A stretch of DNA of 51,506 bases from Flavobacteriales bacterium (GTDB taxonomy: Bacteria > Bacteroidota > Bacteroidia > NS11-12g > UBA955), in contig CANHRE010000009.1 of the NCBI GenBank assembly GCA_947463095.1, forward strand, positions 1 through 51,506. The letters are read 5' to 3'. The position numbers and the translations under genes were made by a program. This document shows positions 17,270 to 25,253 of this stretch, piece by piece (within the stretch, counting starts at the first letter, position 1; each line of letters begins with the position of its first letter). The notes under the pieces are model-generated. The model was not told the DNA's origin and made no database searches. It saw only the letters and a program-made list of their open reading frames with translations.

Positions 17270-17884
17270 GTGAGCTTCAGCGTAGTACTGGAGGCCTGTG
17301 GCAAATCCTTTCTGGATCATTGGGTGCTTCGAAACCGTTCCCTGGATCTTCATTCCGGAGAAAGGGCAGCATTGCTGGGTCCAAACGGATCGGGCAAGTC
17401 AACTTTTATGCTCCTTATTTGCGGTTACCTACAACCTACGGAAGGTAAAGTTCAGTATTTCAGCAACGGTAAGGCCATACCGTCTGAACGCATCGGCGCT
17501 CATATCAGCATGTGCCTGCCCAATATGGAAACCTACCAAGAGTTTACACTTGAGCAGCTTCTTGAGTTCCATACTTCCCTGCGCAGCATGCGTTGTTCGT
17601 CAAAAACCGATGACCTTGTAGCCCTGTTGCAGTTCTCCTCTAAAGAGGCCAAACGCCAAATTCGTTTTTTTTCCAACGGCATGCGTCAAAGGTTGAAACT
17701 TGGCTTGGCCATCCTTACGGAATCTTCAGCGGTTTTACTCGATGAACCGCTTACAAATATGGATGTTCAAGGTACTGATCTGTACTATTCCTGGCTGGAT
17801 CAATACCTTGGAGACCGATTATTACTGGTTGCCTCCAACCGAGCAGATGAATATCAGGGCTGTACACGCCTGATTCAGGTATAG
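17270..17884 (+). CDS. Stand-alone ABC ATPase with altered Q- and H-loops
   Basis: The 204-residue protein is a single ABC nucleotide-binding domain starting at a GTG. Walker A is LLGPNGSGKST (residues 36-45), the signature region reads RFFSNGMRQRLKLGL (132-145) in place of LSGGQ, and Walker B is SAVLLDEPLTNMD (153-165). The Q-loop region reads MCLPNMETYQEFT, lacking the usual glutamine, and the H-loop histidine is replaced by N190 in VASNRADEY. I recall a related Bacteroidota family with such changes, but no characterised member. No permease gene is adjacent. Its position 3 nt after lpxA suggests a link with envelope biogenesis, which is inference. It converges with the FG-GAP gene, 7 bp away. 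Confidence 0.85.
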   Translation: MSFSVVLEACGKSFLDHWVLRNRSLDLHSGERAALLGPNGSGKSTFMLLICGYLQPTEGKVQYFSNGKAIPSERIGAHISMCLPNMETYQEFTLEQLLEFHTSLRSMRCSSKTDDLVALLQFSSKEAKRQIRFFSNGMRQRLKLGLAILTESSAVLLDEPLTNMDVQGTDLYYSWLDQYLGDRLLLVASNRADEYQGCTRLIQV

Positions 17885-17891
17885 TTATTCT

Positions 17892-20156
17892 TTAACGAAG
17901 TACGCTGAATGCTGCTGCACTGAGGCTGTTTTCTGCTTCTAATATCAATTGATACATTCCCGGAACCAGCCTTGTAACGTTCACTTCAAGGGCGCCTTCT
18001 TTTTTTCCCGGAGTATAGGTCTGAACCAAACGGCCAGATATATCGTAAATATACATTATAGCATTTTGAGGCATATTGGTTTCAATGCGAATCAGGTCAT
18101 TGGCCGGGTTCGGATAAACCTTTGTATGGAACGTCGGTTCCACAAGTTGAAATGCGTTTCTTTGGCTGTTTTGCACAAACAGGTTCAAACCACCCCTCCG
18201 ATTGCCGCAAACCAATTCCTGCCAGCCGTCACCGTTCAGGTCAGACGCTGCTGCCGCCGCAAAGGAACCCATGTTTACGTCCGGACCATCCTGGTTGCCG
18301 GGATACATCAGGAAATTGGGCCAATATCCTATGCTATCGGGCATAGACTTAAGGTCCAGGGAATAAACCTGAACGGCGCCGTAAGCGCATCCCAGTAAAA
18401 GCTCCTGCTTTTTATCACCATTCAAGTCGCATACATAGGGAACCGCGTAACCATCAGGGGCATAGTCAGGCGGGTTGTAACTATACCTGAACTCATTAGA
18501 ACGTATTTTACCGAAATAATCATCCACCAGGGTGAACGAAGGGGCTGTGGCAGTTCCGGTATGTTCCCATAGCTCCAGTTTTCCGTTGTAGGCACCTACC
18601 AGCAGATCGGGTTTCCCGTCCTTGTTGTAATCCCAGAGGGCCGGAGCAGCGTAGTATCTGCCGCGTTCGGTTTGGATGATGTCCAAAAGGTTGGTATCGG
18701 CCAACACAAAAGCTAATGAGCTGCCAATGGTGTTGTTTACGTAATAGCGAATATATCCGCGGAAATTACCCGCCAGTAGATCAGGCTTTCCATCATTGTT
18801 CAGATCGCCGATGCTGATTTTTAAAAAGGAAATACTCTGGCTGGAGAACTTCAGGAAATCTTCATCTTCAAGAACAAAAGACGGGGTATTGCGTGTACCT
18901 GCATTGCGGAACAATGCGATGCGGTCTTTTTGGTTGCCATAGCGTTCGTAATCGCCATTGTGCACCACCAGCAGATCCTGGTCGCCGTCGCTGTCTACAT
19001 CCCAGAAATGCGGACTGGTATGCCCGCCCAGGTCAATCATGCCGTCCTGCAGCAGATTGTCTTGTTTGAATTGTAAAACGGGCTTGCGGGTCTGTCCGGT
19101 ATTCTGGTAATACCAAACCTGGTTGCGTTCTCGCGATCCTAGATTATCGGCAGGAGCCGTAACCAGATCGGGAATTCCGTCCATATCAACATCGCATTTA
19201 AATCCGGAAGGGAAGTTATAACTGGCGGCGCGCAAGGTATTTCTTGGGAACAAGGTATCCTGGGCAATCATGGTATCCCAGAAGCCATTGAAGTCACTTT
19301 TCCCGTTTTTCAGGTAGAGCAGGTTCGGAAATCCAATATTCCCGATAATCATATCCTGGTCGCCATCATCATCGGTATCCCAAAGCAGGCAACTGCTGCC
19401 CCCTGCATGCCTCCATTTGAAAGATTCTGTGCAGGTGCCCAGGAACACTTCATTGGCAAACGGTGATTCACTAAAATAACCATGGCAGAAATCCACCAGC
19501 CGGTAGCGAAAACTATCCGCCGGAAGACCGAATTCAACCTGCTCATTGCGGCACATGGCATAACCGCCGTACGTACTTTGATAAAAAACAGCGTCCAGGT
19601 CACCATCGCGGTCAATGTCTGTAAAAGATGGAATATCTCCCGGATCCAGTAAAAAGGGCTGCATGTTGAACGGTGGATTGGCTATCACCTCGCGGAGCAT
19701 ATCACCAAGGTCTTCAAATTCAGGAGTGATGCCCTTGCTGATGTTTTTATAGATTTTCAGCCTGCGTGTATCATCCCGGGTGAAGATGTCCATGCGTCCG
19801 TCTTTATTGTAATCTGCAGTCAGGTATACTGCTATTCCCTTGGGAAGATAGGTTTCATAGTCGGCGCGGAACACGAAATTCGGATTACCCGGCGTTCCGG
19901 TGTTCAGGAAAGGCATCACTTTGTTGCCAGTTCTGTCAAATACCAACAGGTCATTCAGCCCATCGCTGTTGAGGTCAAGGTTGTTGAACTGTACATTGTT
20001 CATCCCACCGGCCCATGCGTTCTTCAGCGATTTACCACCAGCAGTAACTGGAATATTCCCACTCATGGCATATGTATAAGATGCCCTTTGTGCAAAAACT
20101 TGTGCACCAAAAAGGGTATGCATAAATAAAATGAAGCCTATACGTATCCGATACAT
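17892..20156 (-). CDS. Secreted FG-GAP/VCBS repeat protein with T9SS sorting domain
   Basis: The 754-residue protein has a signal peptide (about 1-22, cleavage near VFA/QR) and about ten repeats with calcium-binding D-x-N/D-x-D-G-x-x-D cores. The first is DLNSDGLNDLLVF at residue 61, and others are DYNKDGRMDI, DIDRDGDLDAV, DTDDDGDQDMI, DVDSDGDQDLL, DLNNDGKPDLL and DLNGDGWQELV. Such repeats build a beta-propeller like that of integrin alpha chains. The last 80 or so residues are a T9SS type A sorting domain beginning VYPNPANDLIRIE, with DISGRLV and LVPGMYQLIL. It should be exported by the type IX system and attached to or released from the surface. Its ligand is unknown. A variant -7 box (TATTTTCG) ends 5 nt before the ATG. 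Confidence 0.88.
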   Translation of the reverse strand: MYRIRIGFILFMHTLFGAQVFAQRASYTYAMSGNIPVTAGGKSLKNAWAGGMNNVQFNNLDLNSDGLNDLLVFDRTGNKVMPFLNTGTPGNPNFVFRADYETYLPKGIAVYLTADYNKDGRMDIFTRDDTRRLKIYKNISKGITPEFEDLGDMLREVIANPPFNMQPFLLDPGDIPSFTDIDRDGDLDAVFYQSTYGGYAMCRNEQVEFGLPADSFRYRLVDFCHGYFSESPFANEVFLGTCTESFKWRHAGGSSCLLWDTDDDGDQDMIIGNIGFPNLLYLKNGKSDFNGFWDTMIAQDTLFPRNTLRAASYNFPSGFKCDVDMDGIPDLVTAPADNLGSRERNQVWYYQNTGQTRKPVLQFKQDNLLQDGMIDLGGHTSPHFWDVDSDGDQDLLVVHNGDYERYGNQKDRIALFRNAGTRNTPSFVLEDEDFLKFSSQSISFLKISIGDLNNDGKPDLLAGNFRGYIRYYVNNTIGSSLAFVLADTNLLDIIQTERGRYYAAPALWDYNKDGKPDLLVGAYNGKLELWEHTGTATAPSFTLVDDYFGKIRSNEFRYSYNPPDYAPDGYAVPYVCDLNGDKKQELLLGCAYGAVQVYSLDLKSMPDSIGYWPNFLMYPGNQDGPDVNMGSFAAAAASDLNGDGWQELVCGNRRGGLNLFVQNSQRNAFQLVEPTFHTKVYPNPANDLIRIETNMPQNAIMYIYDISGRLVQTYTPGKKEGALEVNVTRLVPGMYQLILEAENSLSAAAFSVLR

Positions 20157-20161
20157 TGTTT

Positions 20162-20175
20162 CGAAAATAACTTTG
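20162..20175. promoter_or_regulatory. Overlapping divergent -7 boxes between the FG-GAP gene and murF
   Basis: The sequence CGAAAATAACTTTG contains TAACTTTG on the plus strand (20168-20175, exact TAnnTTTG match, 59 nt before murF). It also contains TATTTTCG on the minus strand (20169-20162, one mismatch, 5 nt before the FG-GAP gene). The two boxes share two bases. Confidence 0.4.
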
Positions 20176-20234
20176 GAACGCGGTTTCTTGTTTTAGGATT
20201 TAAAAAAAGACGGGGAACGAGGCCATAACGCTGC

Positions 20235-21536
20235 ATGACTACAGAAGAAATTTACCATTTATTCAGGGAATCTGACTACCAGGTAGCTACGGATACCAGA
20301 AAGCTGACACCGGGTTCCCTGTTTATTTGTCTTCAGGGATCCAATTTTGATGCGAACAGTTTTGCCAAAGCCGCTATAGACGGCGGATGCGCCTATGCCC
20401 TGGCTTCTGATTTGGGTGTGTGTGACGGTTTGCGCATCCACTATGTGCCCGATACGCTGCTGGCGCTGCAAGATTTAGCAAGGCATCATCGAAAGCAGAT
20501 GCAGGCTAAGGTCATCGGAATAGGTGGCAGCAATGGAAAAACAACGACCAAGGAACTCACCGCTGCGGTTGCGGCGAAAAAGTTCAATACCATTGCCACA
20601 CAGGCCAACCTCAACAACCATATAGGAGTTCCACTCACTTTACTCCGCATCCGCCCGGAAACGGAAATAGCAGTGGTGGAACTGGGAACCAATCACCCGG
20701 GTGAAATTGCCGTTTTGTGCCAAATAGCACTTCCCGATTCTGGCATCATCACCAACATAGGTAAAGAGCATTTGGAAGGTTTTGGCAGCCTGGAAGGAGT
20801 AGCACGAGAAGAAAGTGAATTATATCGTTTTTTACAGTTGAACGAAGGTATAGCTTTTGTAAATGCCGATGATGAATGGCTGATGCGCATGTCATCCCGT
20901 TTAAAACATGTAGTTCCTTATGGTTTAAATCATAGCGGAAATCATCCTCGTGTTTCGGTAGATCGCTGGTTTCCCTCCCTCGAATTAAACCTTGCCCTTG
21001 AACATGGCAACATCCGGCTGCATTCTTCGCTGGCAGGGGCCCATAACCTGAGCAATATACTGGCGGCGCTGACCATTGGTCTTTTTTACGGTGTTGATAC
21101 CGCAGCGGCCATCGAGGCCATACAAGATTATCAACCTGCCAACAACCGCTCGCAATGGCTGCAAACCGCCCGGAACCTGCTGTGGCTGGATGCGTATAAT
21201 GCCAATCCAAGCAGCATGGAAGCGGCGCTGCGCAGTTTCGCTGTATGGAATCATCCGCATAAGGTGCTGATGCTGGGCGACATGTATGAGCTTGGTGATG
21301 CTGCACACCAGGAGCATGCTGCGATTGTGCAGCTTGCCCATACCCTGGGGTATGAAGAAATTTATCTTGTAGGTGAGCATTTCCACAGGCTGATAGAGGA
21401 AACAGCAGGTGACAAGGTGTTTTTAAACGTGGTCCAGTTGCGGAACTATCTAGAGGCTCATCCTTTGGATGGAGCGGCGGTGTTGGTGAAAGGCAGCAGG
21501 GGAGTGGCCATGGAAAGTGTTGCCGATGTATTGTAA
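20235..21536 (+). CDS. murF: UDP-N-acetylmuramoyl-tripeptide--D-alanyl-D-alanine ligase
   Basis: The 433-residue protein has the MurF three-domain layout: an N-terminal UDP-binding domain (about 1-85, with ATDTRKLTPGSLF), a central ATPase domain with the P-loop GIGGSNGKTTTK (95-106) and the substrate region QANLNNHIGVPLTLL, and a C-terminal domain with LDAYNANPSSMEAAL and LMLGDMYELG. It adds D-Ala-D-Ala to the UDP-MurNAc-tripeptide in peptidoglycan synthesis. The usual GITGSNGKT reads GIGGSNGKT. It stands apart from any mur/dcw cluster, divergent from the FG-GAP gene and 27 nt upstream of a small lipoprotein. Confidence 0.95.
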   Translation: MTTEEIYHLFRESDYQVATDTRKLTPGSLFICLQGSNFDANSFAKAAIDGGCAYALASDLGVCDGLRIHYVPDTLLALQDLARHHRKQMQAKVIGIGGSNGKTTTKELTAAVAAKKFNTIATQANLNNHIGVPLTLLRIRPETEIAVVELGTNHPGEIAVLCQIALPDSGIITNIGKEHLEGFGSLEGVAREESELYRFLQLNEGIAFVNADDEWLMRMSSRLKHVVPYGLNHSGNHPRVSVDRWFPSLELNLALEHGNIRLHSSLAGAHNLSNILAALTIGLFYGVDTAAAIEAIQDYQPANNRSQWLQTARNLLWLDAYNANPSSMEAALRSFAVWNHPHKVLMLGDMYELGDAAHQEHAAIVQLAHTLGYEEIYLVGEHFHRLIEETAGDKVFLNVVQLRNYLEAHPLDGAAVLVKGSRGVAMESVADVL

Positions 21537-21551
21537 TTGCCGGGTGTGTTT

Positions 21552-21559
21552 TAAATTTG
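21552..21559 (+). promoter_or_regulatory. Candidate -7 box for the haem-motif lipoprotein
   Basis: TAAATTTG matches TAnnTTTG exactly and ends 4 nt before the ATG at 21564. A start site at the normal distance would fall at or next to the start codon. Confidence 0.45.
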
Positions 21560-21563
21560 ACTG

Positions 21564-21929
21564 ATGACGAAGACTTTATGGATAAGTTTTGCAGCTGCAT
21601 CAATGCTGATGCTGGCCTGCAAAGCAGCGAAGCCGGTGGTAACGCCCAACACAGCTGTGGTTGCTACAAATAACTCAAATCATGATATTAAGCCGGAATG
21701 GCTGGACATAGCCAAAGATATGGATGGCAGCGCCACCATGGAACACTTGGCCACCGGGAAAACCATTTATTATGAAACCTGCACCAAATGCCATGGCTGG
21801 AAAGACGCCAGGAAATACGATCCGGTAGCCTGGGAGCGGGTATTGCAGGCCATGATACCCAGAGCCAAACTAACGCCTGATGAAGCGCATCATCTGAGGC
21901 TATACACCCTCGTATTTCAGAAGAGTTGA
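21564..21929 (+). CDS. Small lipoprotein with one haem c motif
   Basis: This 121-residue protein has a lipoprotein signal ending at C19 (lipobox LMLAC), a spacer rich in T, V and N, and one CXXCH haem c motif, C73-T-K-C76-H77. A possible axial methionine is M97 in LQAMIPRAKLT. That is the shape of a small class I-like monohaem cytochrome c anchored to a membrane by lipid. It could carry electrons in the periplasm. The partner is unknown, and murF upstream gives no functional clue. It ends just before a strong bidirectional terminator. Haem attachment is inferred from the motif and export signal only. Confidence 0.75.
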   Translation: MTKTLWISFAAASMLMLACKAAKPVVTPNTAVVATNNSNHDIKPEWLDIAKDMDGSATMEHLATGKTIYYETCTKCHGWKDARKYDPVAWERVLQAMIPRAKLTPDEAHHLRLYTLVFQKS

Positions 21930-21943
21930 AATCTTATTTTAAC

Positions 21944-21975
21944 AAAAAAAACCCGCTGATTAAGCGGGTTTTTTT
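21944..21975. terminator. Bidirectional terminator between the lipoprotein and rplT
   Basis: CCCGCT at 21952-21957 pairs with AGCGGG at 21963-21968 around GATTA, flanked by A8 and T7 runs that extend the stem. It serves both converging transcripts, the rightward lipoprotein and the leftward rplT. Confidence 0.92.
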
Positions 21976-22004
21976 GTTGTTTTCGTCAGTAATCGATTTT
22001 CTTC

Positions 22005-22352
22005 TTAGCCTTTTACCTGCTGAACAATGGCTTTAAAAGCCTCAGGATTGTTCATTGCAAGGTCTGCAAGTACCTTGCGGTTCAGTTCAATGCCTTTGGT
22101 GGTTACCAAGTGCATAAATTGGCTGTAAGAAAGACCTTCTTCGCGTGCAGCGGCATTAATACGCTGAATCCACAGTGCGCGAAACTCGCGTTTCTTCACG
22201 CGGCGATCGCGATAAGCGTAGGTTAAACCTTTTTCTACCGCATTTTTGGCTACGGTCCATACATTCTTGCGGCGTCCGAAGTAGCCTTTGGCTAACCTCA
22301 TCACCTTCTTCCGGCGTGCGCGGGAAGCTACGTTGTTGACTGATCTTGGCAT
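22005..22352 (-). CDS. rplT: 50S ribosomal protein L20
   Basis: The 115-residue protein is standard L20, with [20 protein letters not shown] at the start, the basic N-terminal extension, then [20 protein letters not shown] and a globular C-terminus. L20 binds 23S rRNA early in assembly and in several bacteria also represses its own operon by binding its mRNA. It is the last gene of thrS - infC - rpmI - rplT. The 73-nt gap before it is longer than the others in the operon and holds inverted repeats that could form an L20 operator. Confidence 0.97.
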   Translation of the reverse strand: MPRSVNNVASRARRKKVMRLAKGYFGRRKNVWTVAKNAVEKGLTYAYRDRRVKKREFRALWIQRINAAAREEGLSYSQFMHLVTTKGIELNRKVLADLAMNNPEAFKAIVQQVKG

Positions 22353-22367
22353 ATTTGTTTAGTTTAC

Positions 22368-22422
22368 TGACCTAAGCGTTCTGCTTTGCAGCGGAAACTT
22401 AAAAGCTACGGTCAAAAGTTTC
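22368..22422 (-). promoter_or_regulatory. Possible pseudoknot in the rpmI-rplT spacer
   Basis: On the minus strand GAAACTT (22422-22416) pairs with AAGTTTC (22400-22394). The loop contains TGACC (22414-22410), which can pair with GGTCA (22372-22368) just upstream of rplT. A small hairpin CTGC-AAA-GCAG (22391-22381) lies between. The pairing was found by eye and has not been folded by computation. Confidence 0.35.
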
Positions 22423-22425
22423 AGT

Positions 22426-22626
22426 TTATTTTCCCAGACGAAGCATGAATTTCACATTCCGCTCGTCGGCAGGGCTGATTACGGTATCATGACCAAGAGC
22501 ACGTTTCTGTTTGGTGGTTTTCTTGGTGAGGATATGATTCTTGAACGCCTTATTGCGTACGATCTTCCCGGAGCCTGTTACCTTAAAGCGCTTCTTGGCA
22601 CTTGAATTGGTCTTCTGTTTGGGCAT
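22426..22626 (-). CDS. rpmI: 50S ribosomal protein L35
   Basis: The 66-residue protein is standard L35, beginning [20 protein letters not shown] and containing the conserved [16 protein letters not shown] segment. It is a small, highly basic protein of the large subunit. It sits 21 nt downstream of infC and 73 nt upstream of rplT in the classical infC-rpmI-rplT order. Confidence 0.96.
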   Translation of the reverse strand: MPKQKTNSSAKKRFKVTGSGKIVRNKAFKNHILTKKTTKQKRALGHDTVISPADERNVKFMLRLGK

Positions 22627-22647
22627 ATTGATTGTTCGTTTTAGTTC

Positions 22648-23193
22648 TTATCCTTTTTTTCCTTTGGGCGCCAGGAGGATGGCCATTTTTTTCCCTTCTA
22701 CTTTCGGAGTCATCTCCATTTTTGCCACGCCTTCGTCTTGTAGTGTATTGGCAAACCTCATCAGCAACTCCTCGCCGCGCTCTTTGTACATAATCGTTCT
22801 GCCACGGAAAAACACATAGCAGCGAACCTTATTGCCTTCCTGAAGGAAGTGGCGGGCATGGTTCAATTTAAAGGCCACATCATGGTCGTCCGTATTAGGG
22901 CCGAACCTGATTTCCTTGATCACTTGCTTTACGGTATTGGCCTTAATTTCCTTTTGTTTCTTCTTTTGCTCGTAAAGAAATTTTTTATAGTCAACAATTT
23001 TGCAAACTGGTGGATCAGCATTTGGGGAAATTTCCACCAAATCCAAACCTACCTTGAAAGCCAGTTCAATAGCCTTTGCTAAAGGATAAACACCCTGATC
23101 AATGTCTTCTCCGACCACGCGAACCTGCTCGGCGGTGATGGCATTGTTGATTTTGTGCAGGGGCTCTTTTTCCCTTCTGATGAATTTTTGCAA
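22648..23193 (-). CDS. infC: Translation initiation factor IF-3, TTG start
   Basis: The 181-residue protein has both IF-3 domains: the N-terminal domain with INNAITAEQVRVVGEDIDQG, a lysine-rich linker helix (KKFLYEQKKKQKEIKAN), and the C-terminal domain with IRFGPNTDDHDVAFKLNHAR. IF-3 proofreads start codon choice on the 30S subunit. The frame opens just after a TAG, and the only plausible start is TTG at 23193-23191, preceded by AAAAGGA about 7 nt upstream. A rare start codon on infC recalls the AUU of E. coli infC, through which IF-3 limits its own synthesis. thrS ends 12 nt before it. Confidence 0.95.
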   Translation of the reverse strand: MQKFIRREKEPLHKINNAITAEQVRVVGEDIDQGVYPLAKAIELAFKVGLDLVEISPNADPPVCKIVDYKKFLYEQKKKQKEIKANTVKQVIKEIRFGPNTDDHDVAFKLNHARHFLQEGNKVRCYVFFRGRTIMYKERGEELLMRFANTLQDEGVAKMEMTPKVEGKKMAILLAPKGKKG

Positions 23194-23205
23194 GTTCTAT
23201 TCCTT

Positions 23206-25134
23206 TTAAAAGGTCGTTTCTTCTTTAATTAGTTCGGCAAAAGCCATAAGGCTCATTGACCCCAAATCTGCTCCTCCATGCTTACGAACACTTAATGTTT
23301 GTGATTCGGCTTCTTTTTCGCCTACCACCAACATATAAGGTATTTTACTCATTTCGGCATCGCGGATTTTCTTGCCCGCTTTTTCGGATCTTTCGTCAAT
23401 AAGACCGCGAATATCGTGTTTTTTGAGGAAATTCAAAACGCTTTGCGCATAATCCATATGCTTTTCGCTAATGGGCAAGATGGCTACCTGGTCGGGTACC
23501 AACCATAGAGGAAGATTGCCGCCGGTATGTTCCAACAACACGGCAATGAATCGCTCCATACTTCCAAAGGGCGCGCGGTGAATCATGACGGGTCGGTGCT
23601 TCTGGCCATCAGAGCCGGTGTAATTCAACTGAAAGCGTTCGGGGAGATTGTAGTCTACCTGAATGGTGCCCAGCTGCCACTCACGGCCCAGAGCATCCTG
23701 AACCATGAAGTCCAGCTTGGGTCCATAAAAAGCAGCTTCTCCATAAGCTACCGTTGTGTTCAGACCCATCTCCTGGGTTGCTTCTATGATGGCTGTTTCT
23801 GCACGGTTCCAGTTCTCTTCTGTACCAATGTATTTTTCCGGATTGCCTGGATCACGCAGACTCACCTGTGCCGTATATTGCCTGAAGTCTAAAACCTTCA
23901 GCACATACAATACCAGTTCAATAACTATTTTAAATTCTTCTTTTACCTGATCCTGCTGGCAGAAAATATGCGCATCATCCTGCGTAAAACCGCGCACACG
24001 CGTTAACCCATGTAGCTCTCCACTTTGTTCGTAGCGATAAACAGTGCCGAACTCGGCAAAACGCAAGGGCAGATCTTTATAACTCCGCGGCTCACTGTTG
24101 TAAATTTCACAATGGTGCGGGCAGTTCATGGGTTTCAGCAGGAATTCCTCGTTTTCATCCGGTGTATGGATGGGCTGAAAACTGTCTTTGCCATATTTGG
24201 CAAAATGTCCGCTGGTTACATACAGTTCTTTGGAGGCAATATGGGGCGTTATTACCTGTTGATATCCCAGTTCGCGCTGCCGTTGTCTCAGAAATTGCTC
24301 TAACCTGTCGCGCATCGCCGCGCCCTTGGGCAACCACAAAGGAAGCCCCTGACCCACGCGCTGGCTAAATGCGAACAAACCCATTTCCTTTCCCAGCTTG
24401 CGATGGTCGCGTTTCTTTGCCTCCTCAAGTAAAACCAGATATTGATCTAGCTCTGATTTCTTGGGAAAGGTGATGGCATAAATACGGGTAAGCTGTTTAT
24501 TCTTTTCATTGCCACGCCAATAAGCACCGGCGGTATTCAACAGTTTTACGGCCTTGATATGACCTGTGTTGGGGATATGTGGCCCGCGGCATAAATCTAC
24601 AAAGTTGCCCTGTTGGTAAAAGCTGATGCTGCCATCTTCAAGCCCTTCAATAAGTTCCAACTTATAGGGGTCATTCTTTTCGGTAAAATAGGCAACGGCT
24701 TCGGCTTTTGGCACCTCGCTGCGGAGGTAAGGATTCGCTTGTCGCGCCAGTTCCAGCATTTTATTTTCGATCTGATCGAATTCTTCAGAGCTGAAACGCT
24801 TGTCGCCAAAATCAATATCATAATAAAACCCGCGCTCAATGGGCGGGCCTATGCCAAATTTAATGCCGGGAAAGGCAGCTTCCAGTGCTTCTGCCATGAG
24901 GTGGGCGCTGCTGTGCCAAAACGCTGCTTTCCCTTCGGAGTCATTCCAGGTGAGCAGCTCGAGCGCGGCGTCGGCATCAATGGTTCTTGTGGCATCCACC
25001 ACCAGCCCATTGACCTTAGCAGCCAGTACATTGCGTGCCAGGCCTTCGCTGATGCTCTTAGCAATATCCATGGCAGTGCTGCCCTTGGGATATTCCCTTA
25101 CGGCTCCATCCGGAAATGTAATCTTGATGTTCAT
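23206..25134 (-). CDS. thrS: Threonyl-tRNA synthetase
   Basis: The 642-residue protein has the full ThrRS layout: TGS domain (1-60), editing domain (about 65-240, with [11 protein letters not shown]), class II catalytic core with motif 2 ([18 protein letters not shown] in related form) and zinc ligands near [10 protein letters not shown], and an anticodon-binding domain (about 540-642). It charges tRNA-Thr and clears Ser-tRNA-Thr. It begins the thrS - infC - rpmI - rplT operon. A candidate -7 box (TATTTTTG) lies 28 nt before the ATG. No T-box was seen in the 119-nt gap behind hppA, as expected outside Firmicutes. Confidence 0.97.
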   Translation of the reverse strand: MNIKITFPDGAVREYPKGSTAMDIAKSISEGLARNVLAAKVNGLVVDATRTIDADAALELLTWNDSEGKAAFWHSSAHLMAEALEAAFPGIKFGIGPPIERGFYYDIDFGDKRFSSEEFDQIENKMLELARQANPYLRSEVPKAEAVAYFTEKNDPYKLELIEGLEDGSISFYQQGNFVDLCRGPHIPNTGHIKAVKLLNTAGAYWRGNEKNKQLTRIYAITFPKKSELDQYLVLLEEAKKRDHRKLGKEMGLFAFSQRVGQGLPLWLPKGAAMRDRLEQFLRQRQRELGYQQVITPHIASKELYVTSGHFAKYGKDSFQPIHTPDENEEFLLKPMNCPHHCEIYNSEPRSYKDLPLRFAEFGTVYRYEQSGELHGLTRVRGFTQDDAHIFCQQDQVKEEFKIVIELVLYVLKVLDFRQYTAQVSLRDPGNPEKYIGTEENWNRAETAIIEATQEMGLNTTVAYGEAAFYGPKLDFMVQDALGREWQLGTIQVDYNLPERFQLNYTGSDGQKHRPVMIHRAPFGSMERFIAVLLEHTGGNLPLWLVPDQVAILPISEKHMDYAQSVLNFLKKHDIRGLIDERSEKAGKKIRDAEMSKIPYMLVVGEKEAESQTLSVRKHGGADLGSMSLMAFAELIKEETTF

Positions 25135-25162
25135 GCTTCGCTGCGCGATTTCCTAAAGTTGG

Positions 25163-25170
25163 CAAAAATA
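25163..25170 (-). promoter_or_regulatory. Candidate -7 box for thrS
   Basis: The minus strand reads TATTTTTG, an exact TAnnTTTG match, 28 nt before the thrS ATG. Confidence 0.45.
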
Positions 25171-25215
25171 AGCAGGGAGTAGGCTGAAATAAATGTGCTA
25201 TCTGTATAGTTGAAC

Positions 25216-25250
25216 AAAAAAGGCTGCCGTTTTGAACAGCAGCCTTTTTT
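25216..25250 (-). terminator. Intrinsic terminator after hppA
   Basis: GGCTGC (25222-25227) pairs with GCAGCC (25239-25244), with inner pairing of GTT and AAC and outer A6/T6 runs. It begins 3 nt past the hppA stop and separates it from thrS. Confidence 0.9.
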
Positions 25251-25253
25251 GCT

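Noticed and set aside
20749-21603. 284-codon minus-strand ORF over murF and the lipoprotein start
   Set aside because: murF and the lipoprotein are certain on the plus strand. The reverse translation is low-complexity in P, H and C and has no family pattern.
25135-25200. T-box leader before thrS
   Set aside because: The leader is too short and lacks a T-box sequence, and such leaders are not expected in this phylum.
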